DNA of 64,000 bases from Chlamydiia bacterium (GCA_022601645.1 JAJACH010000001.1:1153126-1217125), one strand, 5' to 3'. Shown: positions 50,769-60,415, counted from the stretch's first letter. The notes: a model not told the origin generated them from the sequence alone. Numbers and translations are program-made.

Positions 50769-50814
50769 TCACACACATCTGCCGTCCCGAATGCGCACAA
50801 GCGCAGGCTTGAGC

Positions 50815-52707
50815 CTAAAAGAATTTAACGAGACGCATAATATCGTGGTAGGTGACGTAGACGAAAAAGCCCAATAAAAGCGCCGTAAACGGAATGACTA
50901 GCCGCTCTAGATACTTTGGGTGGAACCGCTTTCTTGACACCATTTCAGCGAGAGCAAATACAATATAGCCACCGTCTAAAACCGGAATGGGTAAGAGATT
51001 CAACACCCCAAGATTTAAACTAATCACACCAAGCCAGAAGAGCGCATCAGTAACGCCCTGCTGCCAGCTGTGCTGCATCACGTGGACAATGCCAACAGGC
51101 CCTGCTAAGTATTTAGGACTAATCCGCCCTGAAATCACAGCGGAAAGATTCTTATACATTTCAGAGAATACTCCTGTCATGGCGGCTACAGGCTCGGGGT
51201 TGTAATTCACGCGTTTATCCACAAGAGGAATGCCTAAGATCAGGCGATTTTGCTGCTGTTCCAATCTTTTAAGGACTTCACGCTTTACATCGGGATCTCC
51301 TAGATTTTCAGCTTCTGCAATTTGGTTTGAAACCTCTCGCATGAGTGCAGCTTTTTGCTCCTCAGGCATAGGGAAATCCTTAAATGCCATTGGAACAACA
51401 GGCTTTAATACGTGTAAAGCTGCAGTTTCTAAACGTTCTTGACCTGTGCCGATTCGCGCTACCATATTGCCAAGTGCTTTCCAATCAACACTTTTGAAAA
51501 AAGCGGCATCTTCATCTTGCCAAGAGCCAATCTTCTGCTTTGCTTCACGATGAACAATCATCTGCACTTCTTTGTATTGCAGCGCGCTCATGAGCTCAGT
51601 TGGTGAGCGGACAACTTTTCCATCAACGCCCAGAATGCGGTCACCTTGTCTGAGTTGATTTGCTTCATCCATGACAAGTGCGTCTGAGACAAATCCTACA
51701 CCGCCCATTACAACCAACCGTTTACTCATCATGAAGGGAATAAAAAAGCTTTCCTTAAGACGCGTTTTGACTCGTGCATCGAAATGCCAGTCGTCCACAC
51801 TATCCATAAAGCGGTGACTAAATTGGATGTCTGAGATAGCCATCCTTGGGACTTTGAGTTGCAGGACATGCCCATCTCGTTGGACAGTGAGCATAGCGCT
51901 TGAATCGTTAATAACGCTCTGTAATCCTTCTCTTGAAAAGATCAGTGAGCCGTCAGCCCAAATGATACGATCTCCTGGCTCAATGCCAGAGAGGTGGGCT
52001 GGAGATTTTTCCGGCATGCCGCCGGGATAGATTTGGTAACTTGCGGGAGACATGATGCCAACCGTCTTAAATTTCGTTCCAGGTTGACGAGGATCCTCAT
52101 ACGGCTTAACCGTGTAATCAAAAGCTTTTTTCTCGCCTGTGAAATAGTCGATTTTAAACCCTTGAAGATCGGCATCGTGGCCGTTGGCTATCGATGCATA
52201 CATCAGGTCCTTGAAACCTTGATACGATTCTCCATTGTATTCTGTTAGCTCGGCGCCTGGTCTTACACCCAATTCATAGAGCTCAGACGATGGATCAACC
52301 CAACCGACCAACTTTGTGTACTCAGCAAATTGCTTTTCCCGCCCGCCTAAAAAGAAAATGCCGACAAACACCAAGAACGCAAATACGATATTGACAATCG
52401 GTCCCATGGCTACAACAGCCAATTTCGCCAATGGTCCCTTTGTAAAAAATCCCCCTTCTGTCTTAAACGGATCCTCCCCTTTCTCCCTTTGCATTCCAGC
52501 AATCTTGACAAAGCCCCCAAACGGTAACCAGCCGATTTGCCATTTGACACCACCCACATCCCACGACTTAATGGCTTTTCCAAATCCGATGCTAAACACC
52601 TCGACTTTCATACCTGTCCACTTGGCAACAAGGTAATGTCCCATCTCGTGAATGAAGACGAGGAAGCTAAGTCCTAGGAGCGCTAAAATAATGTAGGGTA
52701 TCGTCAT
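50815..52707 (-). CDS. rseP: site-2 metalloprotease RseP
   Basis: Protein of 630 residues, longer than the proteobacterial 450 but similar to chlamydial homologues. Zinc site FIHEMGHYL lies near residue 20, the third ligand motif LNLLPIPVLDGG near 575, and two PDZ-like regions (around AHLSGIEPGDRIIWADG and QLRQGDRILGVDG) lie between. It cleaves transmembrane substrates within the bilayer. It is encoded just after dxr, overlapping by four bases. Confidence 0.93.
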   Translation of the reverse strand: MTIPYIILALLGLSFLVFIHEMGHYLVAKWTGMKVEVFSIGFGKAIKSWDVGGVKWQIGWLPFGGFVKIAGMQREKGEDPFKTEGGFFTKGPLAKLAVVAMGPIVNIVFAFLVFVGIFFLGGREKQFAEYTKLVGWVDPSSELYELGVRPGAELTEYNGESYQGFKDLMYASIANGHDADLQGFKIDYFTGEKKAFDYTVKPYEDPRQPGTKFKTVGIMSPASYQIYPGGMPEKSPAHLSGIEPGDRIIWADGSLIFSREGLQSVINDSSAMLTVQRDGHVLQLKVPRMAISDIQFSHRFMDSVDDWHFDARVKTRLKESFFIPFMMSKRLVVMGGVGFVSDALVMDEANQLRQGDRILGVDGKVVRSPTELMSALQYKEVQMIVHREAKQKIGSWQDEDAAFFKSVDWKALGNMVARIGTGQERLETAALHVLKPVVPMAFKDFPMPEEQKAALMREVSNQIAEAENLGDPDVKREVLKRLEQQQNRLILGIPLVDKRVNYNPEPVAAMTGVFSEMYKNLSAVISGRISPKYLAGPVGIVHVMQHSWQQGVTDALFWLGVISLNLGVLNLLPIPVLDGGYIVFALAEMVSRKRFHPKYLERLVIPFTALLLGFFVYVTYHDIMRLVKFF

Positions 52708-53831
52708 ATGGTATTCGCCAAGGTTCGAGCTTCGCTATCCACCCCAAGTAGGGTTTCTAAGTCAGCGCATTTTTGTGTGTTGTGTCTTTGCATCAATGTC
52801 TCAAGCTTTTGACCGATCTCATACCAACCAATGGACCCACTTAAAAAGCGCGTTACAAGCGCTTCGTTCGCTGCATTGATAAAGCACGGCATCGAGCCTC
52901 CTTCATCCAAAGCGCTGTATGCCAAATTTAGGCAAGGAAAGCGCTCCTTATCAGGAGGAAAGAACTCGAGTTTAGAATACTTTGTGAAATCTAGACAAGG
53001 GGCAATCCCCTTAACGCGTCTAGGATGTGTTAATCCATATTGAATCGGTAATTTCATGCTAGGTGGGCTGTGTTGGGCAATGGTCGAGCCATCTACAAAT
53101 TCCACAAAGCTGTGAATAATGCTTGTTGGATGCACAACCACCTCAATTTGCTCAAGTGGCACCCCAAACAGGTGGTGTGCTTCAATGACCTCCAGCCCCT
53201 TATTCATCAGCGTCGAACTATCGACTGTGATCTTAGGGCCCATGGACCAGCTAGGGTGGTTGAGTGCCTCATCGAGGGTCACTTCCTTAAGCTCGTGTAA
53301 ACTCTTTTTGACAAACGGCCCGCCAGATGCAGTCAATATAAGCCGCCTGACCTCTCCTGCACTCTCCCCTTTTAAGCACTGAAAGATTGCACTATGTTCT
53401 GAATCAAGGGGAATCACCTCAACGCCATGCTCTTTAGCAAGTTTCATTACAAGCTCACCAGCCATGACAAGGGGTTCTTTATTTGCTAAGAAGATCCGCT
53501 TTTTCGCCCGAATTGCCTCAATCGTGGGTTCAATTCCAATCGCTCCCACAACGCCATTGACTACTCCATCAACTGACTCAAGTCGGGTGAGTTCCAAAAG
53601 GCCTTCCATTCCCTCTAATACTTCAATATCCGGCAAACGATCCCGCAGAATTTTTGCTTTATCTCGATTAAAAACCGCGACAAATTTCGGTTTGAATTTC
53701 AGCACCTGTTCATAGAGAAGATCGATGTTTTGGTGAGCGGCTAGAGCTTCAATTTGGTAGCCCAAATGCTTGACCACTTCGAGGGTGGTCTTTCCTATCG
53801 AACCTGTTGAGCCTAAAAGAGCGATACGCAT
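52704..53831 (-). CDS. dxr: 1-deoxy-D-xylulose 5-phosphate reductoisomerase
   Basis: MEP-pathway enzyme of 375 residues. NADPH loop GSTGSIGKTTLEVV, metal site PLDSEHSAIFQCL, and MGPKITVDSSTLMNKGLEVIEAHHLF are diagnostic. It makes 2-C-methylerythritol 4-phosphate for isoprenoid synthesis. dxr followed by rseP is a common bacterial pair. A drug/metabolite transporter lies 31 bases upstream on the same strand. Confidence 0.96.
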   Translation of the reverse strand: MRIALLGSTGSIGKTTLEVVKHLGYQIEALAAHQNIDLLYEQVLKFKPKFVAVFNRDKAKILRDRLPDIEVLEGMEGLLELTRLESVDGVVNGVVGAIGIEPTIEAIRAKKRIFLANKEPLVMAGELVMKLAKEHGVEVIPLDSEHSAIFQCLKGESAGEVRRLILTASGGPFVKKSLHELKEVTLDEALNHPSWSMGPKITVDSSTLMNKGLEVIEAHHLFGVPLEQIEVVVHPTSIIHSFVEFVDGSTIAQHSPPSMKLPIQYGLTHPRRVKGIAPCLDFTKYSKLEFFPPDKERFPCLNLAYSALDEGGSMPCFINAANEALVTRFLSGSIGWYEIGQKLETLMQRHNTQKCADLETLLGVDSEARTLANTI

Positions 53832-53862
53832 GGAATTAGCATACGCAACATCCCCCTATAAG

Positions 53863-54933
53863 TCAATCCGAGGGCTTTCCTTCCTTACTCGTCTGATTAT
53901 ACGCCAATGCGCAAGCACAGGAGGCGGCTCGTTGCTCGCGAATGGTGGAATAAAGCCCTATAGCGATTCCCACGATAATCACAATTCCCCCAACAATCTG
54001 CGGATTACTTGGAATCTCGCCCAAGATGAGGTAGGCAAAAAAGATCCCCGCAATGGGACTAAAAGAATTTGAAACAGCCAGTTCTCCGCCAGAAAGATAT
54101 TCGATCCCCTTGTACCAGATAAAAAGACCAATGGCGATCACACCGCCTCCGTAAACGGTCATCCAGCCAAGCAGGTAGGGATTTAAAACGTCGATAAAGT
54201 GGACCCAGCCAAGCATGCAGAGCACGACAACAAAGAAGATGATGGCACCGACGAGCATACGGAATACGCTGAACACACCAGTTGGTACGGTTTTTAAAAC
54301 GTTTCTTGAATAAGCTACGGAAAAGACAATGAACACAGTTGCAAGAGCGATGCAAATCTCCCCAGATTTTGGCGTTGTTGCAAGTAAGTGCGCAACAGGT
54401 CCATCGCCAATGTTGATCATGGTCATTTTCATTTCCATTGGCATCGTCGATAGTTGCGTTAAAAAGAAGGTGAGAAAGATTCCAACAAGGGCAACAAAAC
54501 CTGCCAAGCAAGAGCCAAAGGAGAGCTTATCTTTCACAATAAGCCAACCGAAAAAGATCGTTAGTGGAATATCAAGCGTTGAAATCAAGACGACGTTAAT
54601 GACCTTTGTCAGCATCAGTCCAATGAAGAAGAGAGAGGGTCCAATCACGCCAGATAAAATGGCTAAGATCACCATATGAAACCACTCCATACCGGTGATT
54701 TTTTTCAAATTCTCTCGAGACCAGTCCTTGTGATAAATCCCCCAAAGCACTAAGCCACCAATCACATTGGCGAGAAAAAGCACGTTACAAAATGAGACAG
54801 GATTGCGATCTTCTACCAAATGATGAGCACCAAGTTGTCCGATTTTGGAGATAATTGAGTTAGATGCGGCGAAGATGAGGATACCAATCCAAAGCAAAAG
54901 CAGGGAAAGGCCTTTTGAGCGTGTTTTTTCCAT
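53863..54933 (-). CDS. EamA/DMT-type transporter
   Basis: Protein of 356 residues with ten hydrophobic segments in two EamA repeats; the second repeat includes YLSGGELAVSNSFSPIAGIFFAYLILGE, split by the conserved proline. Such transporters move amino acids, nucleotides or other metabolites; the substrate is unknown. ATG 54933 is chosen because the longer frame would overlap ytgD. It separates dxr-rseP from the ytg operon, an insertion relative to the chlamydial gene order I remember, with 16 bases after ytgD, so it may be read from the ytg transcript. Confidence 0.8.
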   Translation of the reverse strand: MEKTRSKGLSLLLLWIGILIFAASNSIISKIGQLGAHHLVEDRNPVSFCNVLFLANVIGGLVLWGIYHKDWSRENLKKITGMEWFHMVILAILSGVIGPSLFFIGLMLTKVINVVLISTLDIPLTIFFGWLIVKDKLSFGSCLAGFVALVGIFLTFFLTQLSTMPMEMKMTMINIGDGPVAHLLATTPKSGEICIALATVFIVFSVAYSRNVLKTVPTGVFSVFRMLVGAIIFFVVVLCMLGWVHFIDVLNPYLLGWMTVYGGGVIAIGLFIWYKGIEYLSGGELAVSNSFSPIAGIFFAYLILGEIPSNPQIVGGIVIIVGIAIGLYSTIREQRAASCACALAYNQTSKEGKPSD

Positions 54934-54949
54934 ACACACACACCTAACT

Positions 54950-55882
54950 CTAGTGGCGAATTTTTTCAACCTTTAATAAGACGGGTTTTAAGGCAAGAGA
55001 GGCGATAAGTAGCAGTACGATGTACACAACAACAAGTGCAGCGGTTGAGAGTGGGAGGTTGTGAACTGAAAGGATGTGGCGTGAGGTGGCAACTGCAAGA
55101 ACAGATGCCACTGTTCCGATACCAAAAGCGCCTAAAACGAGGGTAAGCATCCGGTTTGTCCAAAGGCGTGCTGTGATCACAGGTCCCACAAGCAAAGCAA
55201 GAAAGAGGAAAACACCAACAGCGCGAAACGCGCCGATGGCTGTCATGGAGGTTTTGAGCATCAGGAGGTAGTTGAAAAAGAGAACCGATAGCCCGAGGTT
55301 TTTGGCAAGTTTAGGGTCAAATGTTGTGATGAGAAACTGTTTGTAGAACAGGGTGAAGATAAGAACGTTAATTCCTGCGATGGTAAGGGCTAGTTTGATG
55401 TCGTTAAAATGCAAGGCGTCGACATTGCCCATGACAGCTTCAACGCTTATGTGGGCGTTTTTGGTGAAAACAGAAACAAGCACAATGCCTAAGGCAAAGA
55501 GCGAGGTGAAGACAAGCCCGATCGCTGCATCTTCTTGAAGGCGCGCTCCTTTAATGAGCAGCTCGGTCAAACACGTTGTAATGACACCTGTGATCAGCGC
55601 TGCAATCATGAGCTTTGCAAAAGATAGGGCGTAGAATTGTCCTCCCGCAAAAAGGAGGAAGGTCACAACGATGCCAAGAAGGATTGTGTGGGAGAGGGAA
55701 TTAGCAAGCATGGTCATTTTGCGTAGGACCAAGAGAGTCCCAATGATGCTGCATGAGAGGGAGATCAAGATGAGAACAATGAGTTGAATCTCATCACTTG
55801 CTAGATGTCCACCAGTAAATATTCGGGTGACAAGCGTTTTGAAAAATCCGAGAAAATCGTTGTTCCAGTAGGGATTTCTCAT
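54950..55882 (-). CDS. ytgD: iron/manganese ABC transporter permease YtgD
   Basis: Permease of 310 residues of the ABC-3 (ZnuB/TroD) family with eight or nine membrane helices; LANSLSHTILLGIVV and FRAVGVFLFLALLVGPVITARL mark the cytosolic coupling region. With YtgC it forms the membrane channel of the YtgABCD importer. The start overlaps ytgC by four bases. Confidence 0.88.
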   Translation of the reverse strand: MRNPYWNNDFLGFFKTLVTRIFTGGHLASDEIQLIVLILISLSCSIIGTLLVLRKMTMLANSLSHTILLGIVVTFLLFAGGQFYALSFAKLMIAALITGVITTCLTELLIKGARLQEDAAIGLVFTSLFALGIVLVSVFTKNAHISVEAVMGNVDALHFNDIKLALTIAGINVLIFTLFYKQFLITTFDPKLAKNLGLSVLFFNYLLMLKTSMTAIGAFRAVGVFLFLALLVGPVITARLWTNRMLTLVLGAFGIGTVASVLAVATSRHILSVHNLPLSTAALVVVYIVLLLIASLALKPVLLKVEKIRH

Positions 55883-57045
55883 CGTTGCACCTTGGGAATG
55901 GGCTGTTTGTGGGGGTCAGATTTCGGATCGGAAAGGTGTTTGGTCAGGCGTTCTTCGAGCTCGTCAGTGAGAATGTGTTCCATTTGCTCGGCGCTTTTAT
56001 GCACTTTGGTATCTGACACGCCAAATTCAGTATGAAGGTAGAGTTCCCAGAGCCGATGAAGGCGGACGATGTAGGCGGCGCGCTTTTCCCCATCGAGGGT
56101 GAGTTTTCCACCACGTCTTGTGAGATAGCCTTGACGCTTTAGTCGATTGGAGAGCCAAAAGCCTAGGTCAGAAGGGCCGTAGCGCCAGATGAGTTTAAGG
56201 GCATTTTCTAGGCGGCACTCTAAGCGGAAGCGGACGATACGCGACATACGAAGAAGCGCTGTCTTGCAGATTGTGATCACGCAAATACTTGCAGCAAAGA
56301 GGAGGATGACAGGGCCCGGTGGAAGGTTTTCAGAAAAAAGTGTCCCTGAGATCCCTGAGATGAGACCAAAAACTCCCGAGAGAAGGAATAGGTGTGAAAA
56401 GCGATTGACCCAGCCTCTTGCCGCTACTGCCGGGGCGATAAGCATCCCAGACATCAACACGACGCCAACAGAGCGGATACCGATAACAACAGCTAAGGCG
56501 ATCAAGAAAAACATCAAGCCGTCAATGAAGTTTACCCGCATGCCCATCACTTTGGCAAATTCCCTATCAAAGTTAAGGATTTCGAGGCGCCTGTACATGA
56601 GAATTAAAAAGGCAATGACAACGAGGGTCAGTCCTCCGTACATAGCGACGTGTGTCATGGACATGGTGGTCGCTTGGCCGTAGAGAAAACTTAATGAGCG
56701 TTTGTAGGCCATCGGATTTTTGCTTTGTAAAATGGAGGCAAACAGCACACCAAAGGCAAGGAAGACTGAGAGGACAAAGCAAAGGGCCGCGTCGCTTTTA
56801 ACACGGAGCTTACTTTCTAAGCGCTTAATCACAAAGAGACCGAAAAGCGCAAAGAGAAAGGCGAAGAGCAAAATCAGGTTTGAAGAAATGGCAACGCTTA
56901 GGACAACGCCTGGAAATGCGGCGTGAGAAAGCGCTTCACCGATCAGCGAGCGACGACGCACAAGAGCAACGCACCCAACTAAGGCAGAAGAGAAACTCAT
57001 AAGCGTGACACCAATAAGTGGCGTTTGCAAGAGAGGGTCCATCAC
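55879..57045 (-). CDS. ytgC: permease YtgC fused to DtxR-like iron repressor YtgR
   Basis: Protein of 388 residues. Residues up to about 265 form an ABC-3 permease (GEALSHAAFPGVVLS, RSVGVVLMSGMLIAPAVAAR). The remaining 120 are a DtxR/MntR-type repressor: a winged helix (LSNRLKRQGYLTRRGGKLTL) and a dimerisation/metal region RLWELYLHTEFGV, KSAEQMEHILTDELEERL, ending DPKSDPHKQPIP, as in IdeR and MntR. In Chlamydia this fusion is cut to free the repressor, which controls the operon according to iron; the same is inferred here. The linker after the last helix is the likely cleavage zone. Confidence 0.92.
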   Translation of the reverse strand: MMDPLLQTPLIGVTLMSFSSALVGCVALVRRRSLIGEALSHAAFPGVVLSVAISSNLILLFAFLFALFGLFVIKRLESKLRVKSDAALCFVLSVFLAFGVLFASILQSKNPMAYKRSLSFLYGQATTMSMTHVAMYGGLTLVVIAFLILMYRRLEILNFDREFAKVMGMRVNFIDGLMFFLIALAVVIGIRSVGVVLMSGMLIAPAVAARGWVNRFSHLFLLSGVFGLISGISGTLFSENLPPGPVILLFAASICVITICKTALLRMSRIVRFRLECRLENALKLIWRYGPSDLGFWLSNRLKRQGYLTRRGGKLTLDGEKRAAYIVRLHRLWELYLHTEFGVSDTKVHKSAEQMEHILTDELEERLTKHLSDPKSDPHKQPIPKVQR

Positions 57046-57806
57046 TTGATCCCCGACGCTTTTTCCTGGGAGAGTTTGATCGCATCGGTAAAAAGCGAGG
57101 CATCTCGCCCATACGTTTGGCTTAAGTTATCTGGATTAAAGACCTCTGCCACAGGACCAGTAGCAACTAAACTAGTATTTAACAAAATAAGATCGTCAAA
57201 GTACTTTTCAACGCTGCTTAGGTCATGGTGGACCATCAACACCGTTTTGCCCGCATCACGCTGTTTCTTGAGCATGCCAATAATAAGTTCTTCGGTAGAA
57301 TGGTCAATGCCAGCAAATGGTTCGTCAAGAAGATAGACGTCGGCTTCTTGAAGAAGTGCTCGTGCAATAAACAGGCGCTGTTGTTGTCCTCCAGAGAGAT
57401 CGGAAATTTGTCGGTCTTTGAAAGCAAGCATGCCAAGCTTATCGAGCATGTCTAGGGCCGCATGTTTATCGGCTTTTCGCGCCCACTTCAAAAAGCCCAA
57501 GTCGTGGTAGCGTCCCATCAAAGCAACATCAAAGGCCGTAATGGGGAAATCCCAGTCGATTTGTCCACGCTGAGGAACGTAGGCCACACGCTTTCTTACT
57601 TGTGAAAGCGGCATATCCAAAAAGGTCACATCACCCGAGAGCGGTTTAATCAGGCGAATGAGGCTTTTTAAAAGAGTGCTTTTCCCTGCCCCGTTTGGCC
57701 CCACAATGCCAGTAATGGATCCGCGTTCGACATCAAAAGAGACGTCAAAAAGGACGCAGCATTCGCCGTAGTTTACGGTTAGTTGGATTGCCTTGATTGC
57801 TTTCAT
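57042..57806 (-). CDS. ytgB: iron/manganese ABC transporter ATPase YtgB
   Basis: ATPase of 254 residues: Walker A GPNGAGKSTLLKS, Q-loop YVPQRGQIDWDFP typical of the zinc/manganese/iron subfamily, signature LSGGQQQR, Walker B VYLLDEPFAGID and the switch histidine in MVHHDL. It powers the YtgC/D channel. Four-base overlaps with ytgA and ytgC. Confidence 0.93.
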   Translation of the reverse strand: MKAIKAIQLTVNYGECCVLFDVSFDVERGSITGIVGPNGAGKSTLLKSLIRLIKPLSGDVTFLDMPLSQVRKRVAYVPQRGQIDWDFPITAFDVALMGRYHDLGFLKWARKADKHAALDMLDKLGMLAFKDRQISDLSGGQQQRLFIARALLQEADVYLLDEPFAGIDHSTEELIIGMLKKQRDAGKTVLMVHHDLSSVEKYFDDLILLNTSLVATGPVAEVFNPDNLSQTYGRDASLFTDAIKLSQEKASGIK

Positions 57807-58729
57807 CGCAGTTTCGTCTCCAATACACGCACATTGTGCTCAAGCATTTGAAGGTACGAGCCGCTTGTCCCCATCGAATCGCCAAGAAGGGCGTCGTCAG
57901 CGATTTCAACACTCTTTCCACGGTGAGCTGACACCTCGGCAATCTTGCGCAGGGAATCGGCATTCACATTCGATTCGGTGAAAAGCACATGCACATCTCG
58001 CTCGCTTAAGAAATTCACCACCCGCTTGATATCGCCAAGCGTGAGTTGTCCTTCTGGTGACAATCCTTCAGGTGCCATGCAACGCACGCGCCAACACTCC
58101 CCTGTTTCGGTCATGTAACGCTTTGAAAAGTAATTGAAGGCATCATGGGTCGTGATGAGATACCGTTTTTCTTTGGGAATCTTATGCATACGCGTTTGGA
58201 ATAATGCATCCGTCTTTTTCATCGTCGCTTTGAGAGCCTCGGCTCTTTGCTTAAACTCTGCCTCGCCTTCGGGGACTAATTGGGTCAGAGCGGTGACAAT
58301 TGGATCAATCGTCTGCATGAAGAGGTTGACGTCCATCCAAATATGGGGATCTGTCTGTCCATCAACGTAAATGCGGTCATTTACGCTAAGCACCTCGCCA
58401 AGAACAATGCTATTTGGGTGGGCGCTTATTCTCTCACTTAAAGAGGCTCCATGCTCGAGACCAAGGCCGTTTGCGAAAACGACATCAGCTCTTTCAAATT
58501 TTTCATCATCCCCTTTGACAAGCTCATAGGTATGAGGATCAGTCTCCCCAGTAATAAGGGTGAGAGCATCTATCTGTTCTCCCCCAATTTCGCGAACTAG
58601 ATCATCGATCATCGCAATGGTAGAAAGGACTTTGGGTTTGCCAGAATCCTCCATCCAACGGGATAGCTCTGAGGGGGCATTTTTTGAACACCCAAAAAGA
58701 AGTAAGGTTCCAAGGATTAAACTACGCAT
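57803..58729 (-). CDS. ytgA: periplasmic iron/manganese-binding protein YtgA
   Basis: Protein of 308 residues. A lipobox-like LLLFGC (Cys14) ends the signal peptide, so it is probably a lipoprotein. It belongs to the A-I cluster of metal-binding proteins (ZnuA/TroA); likely ligands are the histidines of ETDPHTYEL, QTDPHIWMDV and TTHDAF and the aspartate of EIADDALLGDSMG. It delivers metal to YtgBCD. Its start overlaps the end of mrp by eight bases, placing mrp first in the transcript. Confidence 0.92.
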   Translation of the reverse strand: MRSLILGTLLLFGCSKNAPSELSRWMEDSGKPKVLSTIAMIDDLVREIGGEQIDALTLITGETDPHTYELVKGDDEKFERADVVFANGLGLEHGASLSERISAHPNSIVLGEVLSVNDRIYVDGQTDPHIWMDVNLFMQTIDPIVTALTQLVPEGEAEFKQRAEALKATMKKTDALFQTRMHKIPKEKRYLITTHDAFNYFSKRYMTETGECWRVRCMAPEGLSPEGQLTLGDIKRVVNFLSERDVHVLFTESNVNADSLRKIAEVSAHRGKSVEIADDALLGDSMGTSGSYLQMLEHNVRVLETKLR

Positions 58730-59651
58730 ATTCTCTTGTTAGTTGTCTAAAGAGGCTAAAAGGAAAGATTCCTTTAGAGCATCCACTAGAAAACTGAACT
58801 CTTACAGCATACCTGCCAACGGGTTCTATCTGCAAGAGTTTTACAGCGGATTTCGGAGCTAACCTCTTATTCTCGCACTGTGCGCATGGACAAAATTTTT
58901 GAATCGTTGCACCTTGAAAAAACGAGGTCATCCCATCGGGCCATTCAATTTTTAGCCCCCCATCTTGCAGCTCAAAATTTGGTAGAATTTGGTGCTCTTC
59001 TTCAAGGATTTTTTGCGCGATTTGATCACATTCCCTGTCGATGTTTGGGCTAATTGGCAACTGACCTAAGAGGGGAACGTGGAATTTTTCTGCAAGAGCC
59101 TCCCCCGCTCCTTCACCAAAAATCGGGTTTCCTTGAAAGTGGGACATATTCTCAATCACACCAAGAAGGGGCACTCCCATATCGCGCGTCATCTGCATAG
59201 ATTTTTCTGCATCGATAAAAGATAGTTCATGTGGAGTTGTAATAATAATAGCACCATAGAGATTACTTTTTTGCATTAATGTTAAACCAACATCGCCAGT
59301 TCCTGGCGGAAAATCGATAATTAAATCATCAATCTCTCCCCATAAAACTTCATTTAGCATTTGCGTAATGAGTTGATTTGCGATGGGAGCACGTACAAAA
59401 AGAGCCTCTTGATTTTTAAAATAGGCCGCGGACATCAAAGATAAATCTCCCGATTTTGCCGGTGTGACAAAATCCCCATTTCGCCCTGGAGGGCTATCCT
59501 CAGGTAAGATTTTCTGCAAAGACGGCCCGTAGATGTCGGCATCCAAAATGCCGACTTTTCGACCAAAACGCGCAAGCGCTTGCGCCAAATTGACAGCAGT
59601 TGTTGACTTTCCAACCCCTCCTTTTCCTGAAACAATTCCAATCGTTTTCAT
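58722..59651 (-). CDS. mrp: Mrp/NBP35-type Fe-S carrier ATPase fused to a DUF971 domain
   Basis: Protein of 309 residues. It starts directly with the deviant P-loop SGKGGVGKST and so lacks the N-terminal MIP18 domain of many Mrp proteins; DFPPGTGDVGLTLMQ and GVIENMSHF are conserved Mrp motifs. The usual CxxC before the C terminus is not seen in its normal context. Residues from about 220 form a DUF971 domain (LKIEWPDGMTSFF, FCPCAQCENKRL, VGRYAVRVQF), whose CPCAQC could hold metal. Mrp proteins carry or transfer Fe-S clusters; its position ahead of an iron importer fits. No clear ribosome binding site. Confidence 0.85.
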   Translation of the reverse strand: MKTIGIVSGKGGVGKSTTAVNLAQALARFGRKVGILDADIYGPSLQKILPEDSPPGRNGDFVTPAKSGDLSLMSAAYFKNQEALFVRAPIANQLITQMLNEVLWGEIDDLIIDFPPGTGDVGLTLMQKSNLYGAIIITTPHELSFIDAEKSMQMTRDMGVPLLGVIENMSHFQGNPIFGEGAGEALAEKFHVPLLGQLPISPNIDRECDQIAQKILEEEHQILPNFELQDGGLKIEWPDGMTSFFQGATIQKFCPCAQCENKRLAPKSAVKLLQIEPVGRYAVRVQFSSGCSKGIFPFSLFRQLTREYA

Positions 59652-59797
59652 AATAATGGAATAACGCGTCTACCACATTAATTTCCAGAGAAACACTCAT
59701 TTTTTTTCATCATTTTGTTGCAATTAAATACGTGTTTGGGATAAATAAACTTACGAACTTAAATAAATGCACCGCTCAACATAAGGAAGAAGAGGCC

Positions 59798-60310
59798 ATG
59801 AGCAATAAACAAAAAAAGTTAGAAGACTTAGAGGGAATCATCTCTAAAGCAATAAAAAAAGTCCGTGGAACAAAAGAAAACGATCTTTGTAAATACATTC
59901 CAATGACAACTGGTGGATACATGCACCACTTCACACTTAAAAAAATGAAAACCAAGCAACCAGACGAACTCGGTTCCCTCATTGAAAAATTTATTCTCCG
60001 CGTTGACCGCCCTTTGGCTGTCGCTCCAAAGTCAAGAGCAGCTCGCGGCTCAAGAAAGCGTCGTGATAATGTAAATTTCACTAAGATGCAACTAGACCGC
60101 CTTCTCAACATGGCACGCTTAACTGGTGATAAAGAAATGATTTCACTTTTAAGCCCAAAAAAATCTTTAGCAACATGTAAACGCGAGCTGATTCAAGCCC
60201 TTCGCCACAACATTGTTGACCACGAACTTTGGAACGCATACGTTGAAGCTGTTAACTCTCAGTCTGCAAACCTCACTGCAAATCTAGAAAGTCTACTCGC
60301 AGACAACTAA
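59798..60310 (+). CDS. conserved hypothetical basic protein
   Basis: Protein of 170 residues, basic and helical, with an internal run of charged residues (KSRAARGSRKRRDNVNF) that suggests nucleic-acid contact. No catalytic motif. It lies between the ytg operon and ntt, where Chlamydia trachomatis, from memory, also has a hypothetical gene. ATG 59798 has AAGGAA nine bases upstream and follows a long AT-rich leader; a longer frame from 59732 is unlikely. A strong terminator separates it from ntt. Confidence 0.7.
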   Translation: MSNKQKKLEDLEGIISKAIKKVRGTKENDLCKYIPMTTGGYMHHFTLKKMKTKQPDELGSLIEKFILRVDRPLAVAPKSRAARGSRKRRDNVNFTKMQLDRLLNMARLTGDKEMISLLSPKKSLATCKRELIQALRHNIVDHELWNAYVEAVNSQSANLTANLESLLADN

Positions 60311-60321
60311 AATATTCAATG

Positions 60322-60360
60322 ACACCCCCTTTTGGGGGTGTTTTCTCTTGATTTTTTTTT
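60322..60360 (+). terminator. rho-independent terminator after the 59798 gene
   Basis: ACACCCCC (60322-60329), TTTT, GGGGGTGT (60334-60341): a perfect eight-base stem followed by a T-rich tract. The tract overlaps the -35 box of ntt. Confidence 0.92.
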
Positions 60361-60375
60361 ACTTTTCGTTATACT
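60348..60375 (+). promoter_or_regulatory. probable promoter of ntt
   Basis: TTGATT (60348-60353) and TATACT (60370-60375) are 16 bases apart. The start near 60382 gives a leader of about 35 bases with AGGA before ATG 60416, unlike the leaderless genes elsewhere in the window. Confidence 0.6.
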
Positions 60376-60415
60376 TGAGCCCGAAACAACACGTCTAATT
60401 TATAGGAACAAAAAC

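Noticed and set aside
50449..50778. Minus-strand open frame in the gap after dnaK
   Set aside because: It is built from the repeat arms, overlaps the inverted-repeat element completely and has no start context.
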